The notes: a model not told the origin generated them from the letters alone. Shown: positions 18,164 through 26,732, counted from the stretch's first letter. The stretch is 64,000 nucleotides of DNA from Bacteroidota bacterium (GCA_020444275.1 JAHLLG010000002.1:310001-374000); one strand, 5' to 3'. Numbers and translations: made by a program.

Positions 18164-19627
18164 ATGAAAATAAAATATCTTATAAAGATGAATATAATCT
18201 TATCGATTCTGGTAACCATTAGCGTTATAGCAACTTCGTGTTATAAAGAAGAAATAAATGCAGAAGCTGATGCGATAGTTCCCGGAACAGGTTTAATGGA
18301 TTGGAGCTCTGAAACTCACTCAGGCGAAGCAATACCGAATTATGATATGGTTTTTTCGCAAGATGCTGTAAACAGAATTGATATTGTCATTTCTGCAGAG
18401 AACTGGAAATTCATGTTAGACGATTTAACAGAGAACCTGGGAGAATTTGGTTCAGGTGGAGATTTTCCGCCACCTCCTATGATGAATAGAAGTTTTAATA
18501 AATCTTTTATCCCAGGACCACCTCCGGGAGGTGAGATGGATTTTACTCCGGTATATGCCGAAGTATCAGTATTTTTTAATGATATGGAATGGTATCATGT
18601 TGGAATCCGTTTTAAGGGGAATTCCAGCTTGCGATCAGCCTGGCAGGAAGGAATTATGAAATTGGCCTTCCGCTTTGATTTTGATGAATTTGAAGATGAG
18701 TATCCGGAAATTAAAAATCAGCGTTTTTATGGATTTCAGAAACTTTCGTTTTCTAATAATTTTCATGATGAATCATTCTTGCACGAAAAGGTGGCTGCCG
18801 ATATTTTCAGGGATGCAGGTTTGAAAGCACCACAAACAGCATATTACAGATTATATGTTGATTATGGCGAAGGACCGGTTTATTTTGGCCTCTATACAGC
18901 AGTTGAAATTGTTGAGGATACCATGCTCGAAGATCAATTTGGTAGCGACGATGGGAATTGCTACAAACCAGAAGGTAACGCAGCAACATTTGCGCTTGGA
19001 ACATTTAATGCCGAAGAGTTTGATCTGAAAACCAACGAAGATTATCCCGATTATACTGATCTTGAAACATTATATGACATTTTGCATTCGAATACCAGAA
19101 TAACAAATACAGAAGAGTGGAAATCCGATTTAGAATCGGTATTTGATGTAGATCATTTTATGCATTGGTTGGCTGTAAATACGGTAATTCAAAACTGGGA
19201 TACGTATGGTATAATGAACCATAATTACTACTTATATCATAATCCGTATACCGATAAGCTGGTTTGGATTCCCTGGGATAATAATGAAGCTTTAACTGAT
19301 GAATTAAGAGAAACATTAAGTTTATCGATGATGCAGGTAACCAGCGATTGGCCCTTGATCAGATATTTAATAGATGTTCCGGAATACGAGACTATTTATG
19401 ACGAATATTTAAATTCCACAATTAACGAGGCATTTGAGCCGTCAAAAATGAAAGAGGCTTATTCATATTATCATAACTTGATTTCCGATTATGTAATTGG
19501 TGCAGATGGAGAGCAAATGGGATATACTTTTTTACAATCCGGAGCCAATTTTACAAGTGCATTAACCGAGCAGTATAATCACGTTGATGAAAGGTATAGT
19601 GCAGTTCAGGAATACTTATCAAAATAA
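18164..19627 (+). CDS. CotH kinase family lipoprotein (copy 2)
   Basis: A 487-residue paralogue of the 16094 protein with a lipoprotein signal (SVIATSCYKEE). The central region is nearly identical between the two (FYGFQKLSF, DESFLHEK, YFGLYTAVEIVEDT, LVWIPWDNN), pointing to a fairly recent duplication. It differs by a Pro/Gly-rich insert near residues 102-124 (FPPPPMMNRS and IPGPPPGGEM) where copy 1 has a short acidic loop. The insert could contact a partner or the cell wall. The kinase residues look intact. Gaps of 70 bp before and 28 bp after suggest it remains in the operon. Confidence 0.9.
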   Translation: MKIKYLIKMNIILSILVTISVIATSCYKEEINAEADAIVPGTGLMDWSSETHSGEAIPNYDMVFSQDAVNRIDIVISAENWKFMLDDLTENLGEFGSGGDFPPPPMMNRSFNKSFIPGPPPGGEMDFTPVYAEVSVFFNDMEWYHVGIRFKGNSSLRSAWQEGIMKLAFRFDFDEFEDEYPEIKNQRFYGFQKLSFSNNFHDESFLHEKVAADIFRDAGLKAPQTAYYRLYVDYGEGPVYFGLYTAVEIVEDTMLEDQFGSDDGNCYKPEGNAATFALGTFNAEEFDLKTNEDYPDYTDLETLYDILHSNTRITNTEEWKSDLESVFDVDHFMHWLAVNTVIQNWDTYGIMNHNYYLYHNPYTDKLVWIPWDNNEALTDELRETLSLSMMQVTSDWPLIRYLIDVPEYETIYDEYLNSTINEAFEPSKMKEAYSYYHNLISDYVIGADGEQMGYTFLQSGANFTSALTEQYNHVDERYSAVQEYLSK

Positions 19628-19655
19628 ACATGTATAAATTAAAAAGATTACAACT

Positions 19656-20063
19656 ATGAAAACAAAATTTAGATTTTTAGCAACAACAATGTTGGTACTG
19701 TTTACCATGAATTGTATAGCTCAGCCGGAACAAGGTCAGCGTCCTTCCATTGAGCAAAGAACAACCAGAACATTAAGATTAATTGAACAAAAAATTGAAA
19801 TGGATTCATTACAAAAGCAAGTTGTAAGCAATGCTTTTATGAGTTTCTTCGAAACGGTTGATGAATTGGTTCAACCTGGACAAAAACCTAAAAGAGAATT
19901 AATTGAAGAACAAGAGCTAATAAGAGATGAGAAAATCAAACAAGTACTCACAACAGCTCAATATGAAGATTATCTGAGAATGAGCTGCAGATTGCGGCCA
20001 AATCCTCGCGAACAGCAGGACGGGAATAGAAAACCACGACACAGAAAGGAGGTATTCGAATAG
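19656..20063 (+). CDS. Small secreted helical protein, Spy/CpxP-like
   Basis: A 135-residue protein with a signal peptide (cut near NCIAQ). It is helical and charged (EQRTTRTLRLIEQKIEMDS, LIEEQELIRDEKIKQVLT) with a basic tail. Length, helix layout and the LTTAQYEDYL motif recall Spy/CpxP periplasmic chaperone-like proteins, which often sense envelope stress. It lies between the second CotH gene and a LytS-type kinase, so it could modulate that sensor. No exact family is recognised. Confidence 0.55.
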   Translation: MKTKFRFLATTMLVLFTMNCIAQPEQGQRPSIEQRTTRTLRLIEQKIEMDSLQKQVVSNAFMSFFETVDELVQPGQKPKRELIEEQELIRDEKIKQVLTTAQYEDYLRMSCRLRPNPREQQDGNRKPRHRKEVFE

Positions 20064-20131
20064 ACCACAATGTATTACTATTAAAAAAGATTTATCTTTA
20101 TAAAAAACTTACGTGTTTAACAGGTTTTACC

Positions 20132-21277
20132 ATGCAGTTTAAAGCTACACAAAAAGTACCCGAAAACGCAGTTTATTTAATTATCTGGTTAGTAATTTTT
20201 ATTATGCCGGTATTAATTGCTACCTCTAATACCGGCAGATTAGATAAGCAGGTTTTTGTCGGGTGGGCACGAATGGTCCCATTTGTTCTTATTTTTATCA
20301 TTAATACAGTTTGGTTGCTTCCCGAATTATTATTTAAGGGAAAAACAGGAGCATATCTTTTGGCAGTGGTTGTTCTTAGTTTTTTATTGGTATTGGTTTG
20401 GGAATATATGATGCCAATAATCAGAGAATTTCTAATCAGTGATCAGGTACAACGTCCAAATTTAAGGCCTTTACGTCCCGGCTTGGAACGGCCTGATTTT
20501 GGAAACCAATTGCCTCCCAGACCAAATCAGCGAGTTGCAGGTGATAATTTACCTGTGCGACCCAGAAATCATGTGTTAAGTATCGTAAATCAGATGGTTA
20601 TTGCGTGGTTGGTAGTTGGGTTTAATACTGCATTAAAAGTTACGAATAAGTGGTTTAAAGATGAGCAAAAGAAGAAAGAGTTGGAAAAAGAAAGTTTACG
20701 TTCTGAGCTGGCATTTTTGCAAAATCAGATTAGTCCTCACTTTTTCATGAATACATTGAATAATATTCATGCGCAAATAGATATAGATACAAAACAAGCA
20801 CAAAGCTCCATTGTAACTTTATCTAAAATGATGAGATACTTGTTATACGAATCGGAGAAGGGTAAAACAACACTTAAAAAAGAGATAGAGTTTCTAAAAA
20901 GTTATGTTGATTTAATGAAATTACGTGTTGATGAAGATGTTGATATTGATCTTAATATCAAAATTCAGGATGAGGATATCCGATTACATCCTTTGCTATT
21001 TATTTCCTTTGTTGAAAATGCATTTAAGCATGGAATCAGTTATCATGAAAAATCGTTTATTCAAATAGAACTCAGACAAGATTTGGATTCAATTCTATTT
21101 ACCTGTGAGAATAGTTTATCTGTGCAGAATAAAATAACAAACCCTTATTCCGGGGTTGGGTTAGAAAATATTAAAAAACGACTCAGTTTGTTATATAATA
21201 ACAATTACAAATTAAATATAGCTGAGAAAGAGTCGAGTTTCGAGGTTTACTTAAAAATTCCTGCTCATGCAAATTAA
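20132..21277 (+). CDS. LytS-type sensor histidine kinase
   Basis: A 381-residue inner membrane kinase of the His_kinase (PF06580) class. Hydrophobic segments occur at about 14-32, 47-67 and 72-92, then an Arg/Pro-rich external loop (about 108-148) and another helix near 150-168. The phospho-acceptor His is in FLQNQISPHFFMNTLNNI. The ATP site is FVENAFKHGI with the G box GVGLENIKKRL. The basic Pro-rich loop resembles the tail of the preceding secreted protein and the insert of CotH copy 2. It overlaps the LytTR gene by 11 bp, giving a translationally coupled two-component pair. Confidence 0.92.
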   Translation: MQFKATQKVPENAVYLIIWLVIFIMPVLIATSNTGRLDKQVFVGWARMVPFVLIFIINTVWLLPELLFKGKTGAYLLAVVVLSFLLVLVWEYMMPIIREFLISDQVQRPNLRPLRPGLERPDFGNQLPPRPNQRVAGDNLPVRPRNHVLSIVNQMVIAWLVVGFNTALKVTNKWFKDEQKKKELEKESLRSELAFLQNQISPHFFMNTLNNIHAQIDIDTKQAQSSIVTLSKMMRYLLYESEKGKTTLKKEIEFLKSYVDLMKLRVDEDVDIDLNIKIQDEDIRLHPLLFISFVENAFKHGISYHEKSFIQIELRQDLDSILFTCENSLSVQNKITNPYSGVGLENIKKRLSLLYNNNYKLNIAEKESSFEVYLKIPAHAN

Positions 21278-21983
21278 ATGTATTGCCATAGACGATGAAC
21301 CATTAGCCTTAAAGCAAATTTCAGGCTATATCAGTAAAACACCTTTCTTAGAACTGGTTGCTGGTTGTAAAAGTGCATTTGATGCTATGGTAGTGCTTGA
21401 AAATAATGAGGTTCATTTAATGTTTGTTGATATTCAAATGCCTGATCTTACGGGGATTGATTTTGTAAAATCGTTGAACAAAGAGCAAAAGATCATATTT
21501 ACTACGGCTTACGAAGAATATGCACTGGAAGGGTTTAAGGTTGAGGCGCTAGATTATATTTTAAAACCATTTGGTTACGAAGAGTTTCTAAAATCTGCTA
21601 CTAAAGCAAAAGCACATTTTGAACTACTTGAGAAAGCAGCTACATCAAATCGAGTAAATAATGAAGATTACCTATTTGTTAAAGCTGATTACAAAATCCA
21701 GCGCATTAACTTAACGGATATTGTTTACATTGAAAGCATGCGTGAATATGTGCAAATTGTTTTAAAAGATTCAAAACCGGTCATGACGTTGATGAGCCTT
21801 AAATCGCTGGAAGAGAAATTGCCCAAAAAGCATTTTATGCGGGTTCATCGCTCGTTTATTGTGAACCTAAACAAAATAAAAACAGTTGAGCGTAGTAGAA
21901 TTATTTTTGAAAAGAAGTATGTTCCTGTTAGCGAACAGTATAGGGATCAGTTTCAGGAATTCTTAGGCAAAAGTTTTATTTAA
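21267..21983 (+). CDS. LytTR-family response regulator
   Basis: A 238-residue regulator. The receiver has IDDEPLA, the phospho-acceptor Asp in HLMFVDIQMPDLTG, and the Lys of DYILKPF. The LytTR DNA-binding domain follows at about 140-238 (YIESMREYVQIVL, FMRVHRSFIVNLNKI). It is coupled to the upstream kinase by an 11-bp overlap. It probably regulates the VTC/CotH cluster, since both genes sit at its end, but no pair of LytTR direct repeats could be recognised with confidence. Confidence 0.92.
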   Translation: MQIKCIAIDDEPLALKQISGYISKTPFLELVAGCKSAFDAMVVLENNEVHLMFVDIQMPDLTGIDFVKSLNKEQKIIFTTAYEEYALEGFKVEALDYILKPFGYEEFLKSATKAKAHFELLEKAATSNRVNNEDYLFVKADYKIQRINLTDIVYIESMREYVQIVLKDSKPVMTLMSLKSLEEKLPKKHFMRVHRSFIVNLNKIKTVERSRIIFEKKYVPVSEQYRDQFQEFLGKSFI

Positions 21984-21987
21984 AATG

Positions 21988-22019
21988 TTGCAATTATTGT
22001 AAACATTTTCTACCTTTTG
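21988..22019 (+). promoter_or_regulatory. Candidate promoter of the SiaC-like gene
   Basis: TTG at 21988-21990, a 20-bp spacer and TACCTTTTG at 22011-22019 resemble the -33/-7 pattern with one extra T in the -7 box. It lies 36 bp before the ATG at 22055. Confidence 0.4.
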
Positions 22020-22054
22020 CGTATAGTAGTATTGCAAATTACATACTCTTATTC

Positions 22055-22480
22055 ATGAACTCACTTAAAATTGAAGCAACTACGTTTACTCCTGAAATCA
22101 ATTTCGATATTGAAAGTAATACGCTTAGTTTTCTAAAAGTTTCAAAACCAGCTAATGCAATAACTTTTTATAAACCTGTATTTGATTTTATCGATAGTTT
22201 TGAACAAACGAAAGTAAAGTCAAAGGTGGTAAAAGAATTAGTCATCGATTTTAAGTTTGATTACTTTAATACCGCAACAGCTAAAGTTATTTATGAACTG
22301 CTGGAAAAATTTCACAAAATAGAGAAACAAGGAGTTGGTGTGGTTATCAATTGGTATTATCATCCCGAAGATGATGATTTACTTGAAGAAGGACAAATCA
22401 TGTCGGAGGCATTAGGCCTTAAATTTAATTTTCTCGCTTGTGAAGAGGACGAGCACGAAGATGATGATCAGGAAAACTGA
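22055..22480 (+). CDS. SiaC-like regulatory phosphoprotein (DUF1987)
   Basis: A 141-residue cytoplasmic protein of the DUF1987/SiaC family. The marker is FDYFNTATAKVIYELL (about residues 68-83), the place where the Thr/Ser of SiaC is phosphorylated by SiaB. In Pseudomonas, SiaC is freed by the phosphatase SiaA and activates the cyclase SiaD. The C terminus is a very acidic tail (EEDEHEDDDQEN). No SiaA, SiaB or SiaD gene lies beside it; the next genes are a HAMP sensor and trkH. It may act in trans or control something else. Confidence 0.8.
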   Translation: MNSLKIEATTFTPEINFDIESNTLSFLKVSKPANAITFYKPVFDFIDSFEQTKVKSKVVKELVIDFKFDYFNTATAKVIYELLEKFHKIEKQGVGVVINWYYHPEDDDLLEEGQIMSEALGLKFNFLACEEDEHEDDDQEN

Positions 22481-22520
22481 TCATTTTTATTTACATTACG
22501 TTGTACTTTATTTATTTTTA

Positions 22521-22549
22521 TTGGAAATTAAACTTAAATATTATTTTTG
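22521..22549 (+). promoter_or_regulatory. Promoter of the HAMP-trkH operon
   Basis: TTG (22521-22523), 18-bp spacer and TATTTTTG (22542-22549, an exact TAnnTTTG). Transcription would start near 22555, just before the ATG at 22574. Confidence 0.55.
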
Positions 22550-22573
22550 TGCTCCATTTAATTTCTGGATACT

Positions 22574-23335
22574 ATGAAGATCAAATCAAAAATTTTAGCA
22601 GGTTTCATGCTGTTAATATTTATGCTATTAATAGCAGGAGCTATGTCAATTTATGAATTTTCGCGTATTGGAAATTCAGTTAAAGCATTAATTGATAATA
22701 ATTACAAAACCATTGAAGCTTCAAAAACTATGATTGAAGCTTTAGAACGTGAAGATAGTGGTATTTTGTTACTCATTTCAGGACAGTGGAAAAAGGGACG
22801 TACAATACTTGAATCGGCAGATAGCTCTTTTATTGCAGCTTTTGAGAAAGCACAGAATAATCTTACCGAAGAAAACGAAGAAGATCATATAAATCAAATA
22901 AGAGAAGTGTATGCCAGTTATAAAGCAAAATGGGAACTTCCAATTGTTGGTACATACAAAGAAAATAGCATGGAATGGTACCTGAATGAGGTGCACGATA
23001 ACTTCTTACAGGTTAAGATTGAGGTAGAAGATTTAATGACACTAAATCAAGAGAGTATGTATAAAGAAGCATCTGCCTTAAAACAGCAGTCGCACAGAGC
23101 ACTTATGCCCGGTATTATCGCTATTGTGTCAGCATTAGTATTTTTGATCCTATTTAATTTCTTTATTCGTAGAATTTTCGTTCGCCCAATTCAAAAAATC
23201 ACAGAATCGGTAAAGAATTTTCATCAAAGTTCAGAAGGATTAAAGTCAGATATTACATACCATGATGAGTTCGAGGTTCTTGAGAATGAAATTCAGCAGC
23301 TAATCCAAAGATTAAGAATAAAAAATGAGAACTGA
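22574..23335 (+). CDS. Membrane sensor with HAMP domain, no output domain
   Basis: A 253-residue protein with helices at about 8-28 and 178-198 flanking a helical periplasmic sensor (about 30-175, four-helix type; SKTMIEALEREDSGILLLIS resembles KinB/NarX-like and chemoreceptor sensor bundles). A HAMP domain (RPIQKITESVKNFHQ) and a short coiled coil follow. The protein stops where a kinase or methyl-accepting domain would begin. The stop lies inside the trkH gene, which begins 11 bp upstream of it, so the two are translationally coupled. It may gate or regulate TrkH, or act with a kinase from elsewhere. Confidence 0.8.
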   Translation: MKIKSKILAGFMLLIFMLLIAGAMSIYEFSRIGNSVKALIDNNYKTIEASKTMIEALEREDSGILLLISGQWKKGRTILESADSSFIAAFEKAQNNLTEENEEDHINQIREVYASYKAKWELPIVGTYKENSMEWYLNEVHDNFLQVKIEVEDLMTLNQESMYKEASALKQQSHRALMPGIIAIVSALVFLILFNFFIRRIFVRPIQKITESVKNFHQSSEGLKSDITYHDEFEVLENEIQQLIQRLRIKNEN

Positions 23336-24764
23336 AATAGTTATTAGGCATATAGGGCTGGTACTCATATTTAACGCGATATTTTTATTCATCTCATTCT
23401 TAATATCATTATTTCTGGCCGAATCTTCTGCAGCTTCTTTACTTTACAGTGCATTAGTAGCGCTGGTTTTTGGACTCTTCCCATTAATCTATGTTAAGTC
23501 ATCGGATTATTTAACCATATTGGAAGGAACTTCCATTGTTGTATTTGGATGGCTTACCACTTGTTTAGTTGGTTCGTTACCATACATTTTATGGGGAGGT
23601 GAGTTTTCTGTAATAGATGCCTGGTTCGAAAGTGTTTCCGGGTTTACTACAACCGGTTCTACTATTATTAATGACATCGAAGCGCTTCCCAAGGGATTAC
23701 TGTTCTGGCGTTCTGCTACGCATTGGCTAGGTGGAATAGGAATTATATTATTTACTATTTTAATTCTTCCTGGATCAAATACATCAAAATTGGTTTTGTT
23801 GAATACAGAAATGTCTCCTTTAGCTAAAACAAATTTCAAGTACAGAGCTGTTGAAATTTTGAGAATACTAATTTATGTGTATCTGGGATTGACTGTGCTT
23901 GAAACGGTTCTGCTAAAAGTAGCCGGAATGTCATTTTTTGATGCAGTAAACCATTCTTTTGCAACCATTGCAACGGGAGGTTTTTCAACAAAAAATTTAA
24001 GTATTGCTTCATACAATAGCATATCTATCGAAGTTATCATTATGATATTTATGGTTCTCTCAGGTGTACATTTCGGACTTACATTTAATACGATAACCGG
24101 AAATAAAAAAAATCTATTTAAGTCTTCCATCTTTAAAGCCTATATATCATTTTTATTTATAGGTATTGTACTAGTTGCATTAAAACTTTATTTAAATGGA
24201 ATGTATTCATGGTGGGATTCAGTACGATATGCATCATTTCAGGTCATTTCATTAGGAACCACCACAGGTTTCGCTACTGTTGATACTGCACACTGGCCAA
24301 GTTTTACGATAATCGTTTTAATATATTTTACCATTCAATGTGCCATGATTGGTTCTACTTCTGGAGGATTGAAGTTTGACAGAATTTTTATTTTCTTCAA
24401 ATCTATTTTAAAGCAAATAAAATCGATTCAGCACCCTAGGGCAGTTCTCTCTTTAAAAATTGATGGAAATCCTATTAATGAGAAGACCGAATTGCATACG
24501 ATGATATTTATAATCCTGTATTTAGGTATAATACTTATTACAACGTTATTATTAACCTTTTTGAATATTGATACCTTAACAGCTTTCTCGGGTTCTGCAG
24601 CTACTATAGGAAATGTTGGACCTGGATTTGCGCATGTTAGTTCGCTGGGTAATTATAGCGATTTACCAAACCTGGGTAAACTTATATTAAGTATCAATAT
24701 GATTTTAGGACGATTAGAAATATTCGGAATTATTTCGTTACTATTTATTAAATCGTGGAAATAA
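23325..24764 (+). CDS. trkH: TrkH-family potassium uptake protein
   Basis: A 479-residue membrane protein with the four pore repeats of Trk/Ktr/HKT subunits. Selectivity-filter stretches include SGFTTTGST (about residue 105), HSFATIATGGFST (about 212), SLGTTTGFATV (about 310) and SAATIGNVGPGF (about 424), each with the central Gly. It passes potassium across the inner membrane, usually with a cytoplasmic TrkA-type RCK subunit, and none is encoded nearby. Start ATG 23325 overlaps the HAMP gene by 11 bp. No good terminator follows, and the next genes run the other way. Confidence 0.93.
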   Translation: MRTEIVIRHIGLVLIFNAIFLFISFLISLFLAESSAASLLYSALVALVFGLFPLIYVKSSDYLTILEGTSIVVFGWLTTCLVGSLPYILWGGEFSVIDAWFESVSGFTTTGSTIINDIEALPKGLLFWRSATHWLGGIGIILFTILILPGSNTSKLVLLNTEMSPLAKTNFKYRAVEILRILIYVYLGLTVLETVLLKVAGMSFFDAVNHSFATIATGGFSTKNLSIASYNSISIEVIIMIFMVLSGVHFGLTFNTITGNKKNLFKSSIFKAYISFLFIGIVLVALKLYLNGMYSWWDSVRYASFQVISLGTTTGFATVDTAHWPSFTIIVLIYFTIQCAMIGSTSGGLKFDRIFIFFKSILKQIKSIQHPRAVLSLKIDGNPINEKTELHTMIFIILYLGIILITTLLLTFLNIDTLTAFSGSAATIGNVGPGFAHVSSLGNYSDLPNLGKLILSINMILGRLEIFGIISLLFIKSWK

Positions 24765-24834
24765 CTAGAATAAACGATATTAGAAGAGATCTCAAAACCT
24801 TCATGCGTTTGTAATTTATCATTTAGATTAGCAT

Positions 24835-25209
24835 TTACTTCTTGTTCCGTAGCATCAAAACAGAAAAGATTGCCAAAAGTAATGATGCAAAAAATATTGA
24901 AGACCCGGAGGTGAATATCCAAAACCAGTCTATAGTTACTTTTTGCCATAAAATATCCCAAATTGAAGTAATCATTGGGAATCGTAATCCGGTAAAGACC
25001 AGTAATAGCAGATCGATTACAAATGCCGGGATCATTATGGCTGCTCCAATCATTAAAATAAGTACAATAACTAGTATTTGAATTATGGCAAATAATGATC
25101 CCGGAAGTGAGATATACGTAAAGCTATCTCCTGATATCTTTCCCGAAACAAGTCCTATCAGTATAAACAGAATAGAAACGATAAATAAGAAAATAAGATA
25201 CTTTTTCAT
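24835..25209 (-). CDS. Small membrane protein, function unknown
   Basis: A 124-residue protein with three strong hydrophobic segments (about 5-22, 40-72 in two parts, and 97-118), short loops and a basic C terminus (LMLRNKK). I do not recognise a family. It is the last gene of a leftward unit that starts with the STAS/SpoIIAA-like gene at 26122, with 17 bp between it and the preceding gene. Its converging neighbour is trkH. Confidence 0.6.
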   Translation of the reverse strand: MKKYLIFLFIVSILFILIGLVSGKISGDSFTYISLPGSLFAIIQILVIVLILMIGAAIMIPAFVIDLLLLVFTGLRFPMITSIWDILWQKVTIDWFWIFTSGSSIFFASLLLAIFSVLMLRNKK

Positions 25210-25226
25210 AGCTATTAAGTTTTAGA

Positions 25227-25682
25227 TTAATCGCATTTATCTGATTCATGAGCCGGTTCAAGTCTCAGCTTTAGGCCGGTTTCGCAGTATTCACCGGTTT
25301 CAATATTTAGTTTTTCAATTTCCCAGATAAAACTCCGGTCGTTAATCTCCTCTAAGGTTTTAATATCTGATTCGAAAACCAAGTCCCATCTTTTCCCTTT
25401 TATGGTTTGGCCGGGTTTTAAGCAATATTCCTTATAACCACTTTTTGAATGTGTCATACCATTTAAAAAATAGAAAAGCTCAAAACTTACCTTTTTTCTT
25501 TCTATTCCGTAATTAGTTATTTTAACATACATTACATAAGGACTATCCTTTTTCAATAGATTCTTTTTTCTCCATTTGTATTCGAATTTTACATCATCTT
25601 TCGATATAAAATCAACATATTCTTGTGCATTTATGAATAATGGCATAAAGAATAAGGTTGTTAGTATAATTATATATTTCAT
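25227..25682 (-). CDS. Secreted protein of unknown function
   Basis: A 151-residue protein with a signal peptide (FFMPLFINAQEYV). The mature part is beta-rich (YVMYVKITNYGIERKKVSFELFYFLNG, GQTIKGKRWDLVFES) with two Cys near 98 and 132 that could pair. The fold resembles a small Ig-like periplasmic module, but no family is recognised. It lies 32 bp after the STAS-like gene and 17 bp before the membrane protein. Confidence 0.55.
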   Translation of the reverse strand: MKYIIILTTLFFMPLFINAQEYVDFISKDDVKFEYKWRKKNLLKKDSPYVMYVKITNYGIERKKVSFELFYFLNGMTHSKSGYKEYCLKPGQTIKGKRWDLVFESDIKTLEEINDRSFIWEIEKLNIETGEYCETGLKLRLEPAHESDKCD

Positions 25683-25714
25683 AACGTGTAATTTTGGTTA
25701 AACATTTGTTTTAA

Positions 25715-26122
25715 TTAAGCTTTCGAATTCTGAATATCAGCTTTGGTTTGTGTTTGTTTTAAACACCAAAAATTTGCATCGCTAATATTTTCAAATAATT
25801 TGCATTTCCAGTTCGTCCATTTCATTTCCTGAATATATACTTCAAACTCTTTTATTAGTTGAGGATTAGCTATCACAATTGCTACATGAACTTGATTATT
25901 CCATCTTACTGCACTTTTATGGAGCAGTGCGAATGCTCTAATTTCACGCAGTGAAATATCTGTATTTTCAATTTTTGTAAAATCAAAAATCTGATAGTTC
26001 ATGTAATCAAATTTTGAATTTGAAAAAATAATGGCATTTGCTTCAAGTAAAACCTCTAGGTTCAGCGTTCCCTGAATTTCAATGAGAATATTGTTTTCTA
26101 TCCAGTTATAGTTAAGTTTCAT
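25715..26122 (-). CDS. STAS/SpoIIAA-like domain protein
   Basis: The 135-residue product starts at the second in-frame Met (codon 26120-26122), because the longer form adds 15 residues (MIRQTDHPFHPKTNT) that fall in a leader with a hairpin. The pattern is beta-helix with a central FDYMNYQIFDFTKIENTDISL motif and an AIVIANPQLIKEFEVYI strand-helix, as in SpoIIAA-like/STAS folds. It lacks the clear DSxG phospho-Ser of classical anti-anti-sigma factors. It may be a stress modulator in the output of the adjacent sigma-54 system. Confidence 0.55.
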   Translation of the reverse strand: MKLNYNWIENNILIEIQGTLNLEVLLEANAIIFSNSKFDYMNYQIFDFTKIENTDISLREIRAFALLHKSAVRWNNQVHVAIVIANPQLIKEFEVYIQEMKWTNWKCKLFENISDANFWCLKQTQTKADIQNSKA

Positions 26123-26141
26123 AGTGTTTGTTTTTGGATGA

Positions 26142-26172
26142 AAGGGATGATCAGTCTGTCTAATCATCCCTT
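26142..26172 (-). promoter_or_regulatory. Hairpin in the leader of the STAS-like gene
   Basis: AAGGGATGAT (26142-26151) and ATCATCCCTT (26163-26172) are perfect inverted repeats with an 11-nt loop. No T run follows on the minus strand, so it looks more like a leader hairpin or operator than a terminator. Confidence 0.5.
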
Positions 26173-26174
26173 CT

Positions 26175-26197
26175 TAATAAAGGACAGATAGTGTCCT
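26175..26197 (-). terminator. Terminator-like hairpin after the coiled-coil lipoprotein gene
   Basis: Read leftward, AGGACA (26197-26192) pairs with TGTCCT (26186-26181) around a 5-nt loop and is followed by TTATTA. The stem is short, but it is well placed 29 bp after the stop codon at 26226. Confidence 0.5.
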
Positions 26198-26225
26198 GGA
26201 TGAATATATATGGAGTCATGAAATT

Positions 26226-26675
26226 TTATATATCATCGTTAAAGAATGCTTTTACACTTCTTCCAAATTTGGAGAAATCGTGTTTTACTTCTTCTTTAAA
26301 TTCTGCCAGATTTTCGTTCTGTTCGTCATTTAGCATATCGAGCTTGTTTTGCAGCTCTTTTTCTGCATTTTTAAGATCAGTTATATTTTGTTGAGTTTTC
26401 TGATCTATTTCTTCGCCAGACGCTTTTAAGTTCATTTCAAATTCCTCCATCTGCTGGCTGAAATCATCAAGAACTACCTGAGCTTGCTGTTTGAACTCAC
26501 TTTCAGATTGTTTAAGTTTGTCAATAGCAATGCTGATATCGTTCATCTCTTTTTTTAGTTCTTGTAAGCTCGCATTAGTCTTTTCTTCCTTTTTAGCCTC
26601 TTGATTGCAAGCGGTAAATAAGGTAAATGTTGCCAATACAATTGCTATTCCCGTTAGTTTTAATACTTTTTTCAT
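26226..26675 (-). CDS. Coiled-coil lipoprotein
   Basis: A 149-residue lipoprotein (signal IAIVLATFTLFTAC, lipid Cys at about 23). The rest is one long coiled coil (LQELKKEMNDISIAIDKLKQSESEFKQQ and on to about residue 130) with an aromatic end (KHDFSKFGRSVKAFFNDD). It probably extends from a membrane into the periplasm. It lies 57 bp after the larger coiled-coil protein and is likely part of the same sigma-54-controlled message. No catalytic motif is seen. Confidence 0.65.
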   Translation of the reverse strand: MKKVLKLTGIAIVLATFTLFTACNQEAKKEEKTNASLQELKKEMNDISIAIDKLKQSESEFKQQAQVVLDDFSQQMEEFEMNLKASGEEIDQKTQQNITDLKNAEKELQNKLDMLNDEQNENLAEFKEEVKHDFSKFGRSVKAFFNDDI

Positions 26676-26732
26676 AATTTAAAATTTATTGGTTTTTAAT
26701 TAATGTATTTGATTTATAATCGTATAGTTAGA

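Noticed and set aside
16677-19004. Similar minus-strand ORFs (16677-16859 and 18807-19004) in both CotH genes
   Set aside because: They look alike only because the two CotH genes are paralogous; the antisense frames follow from the conserved sense codons.
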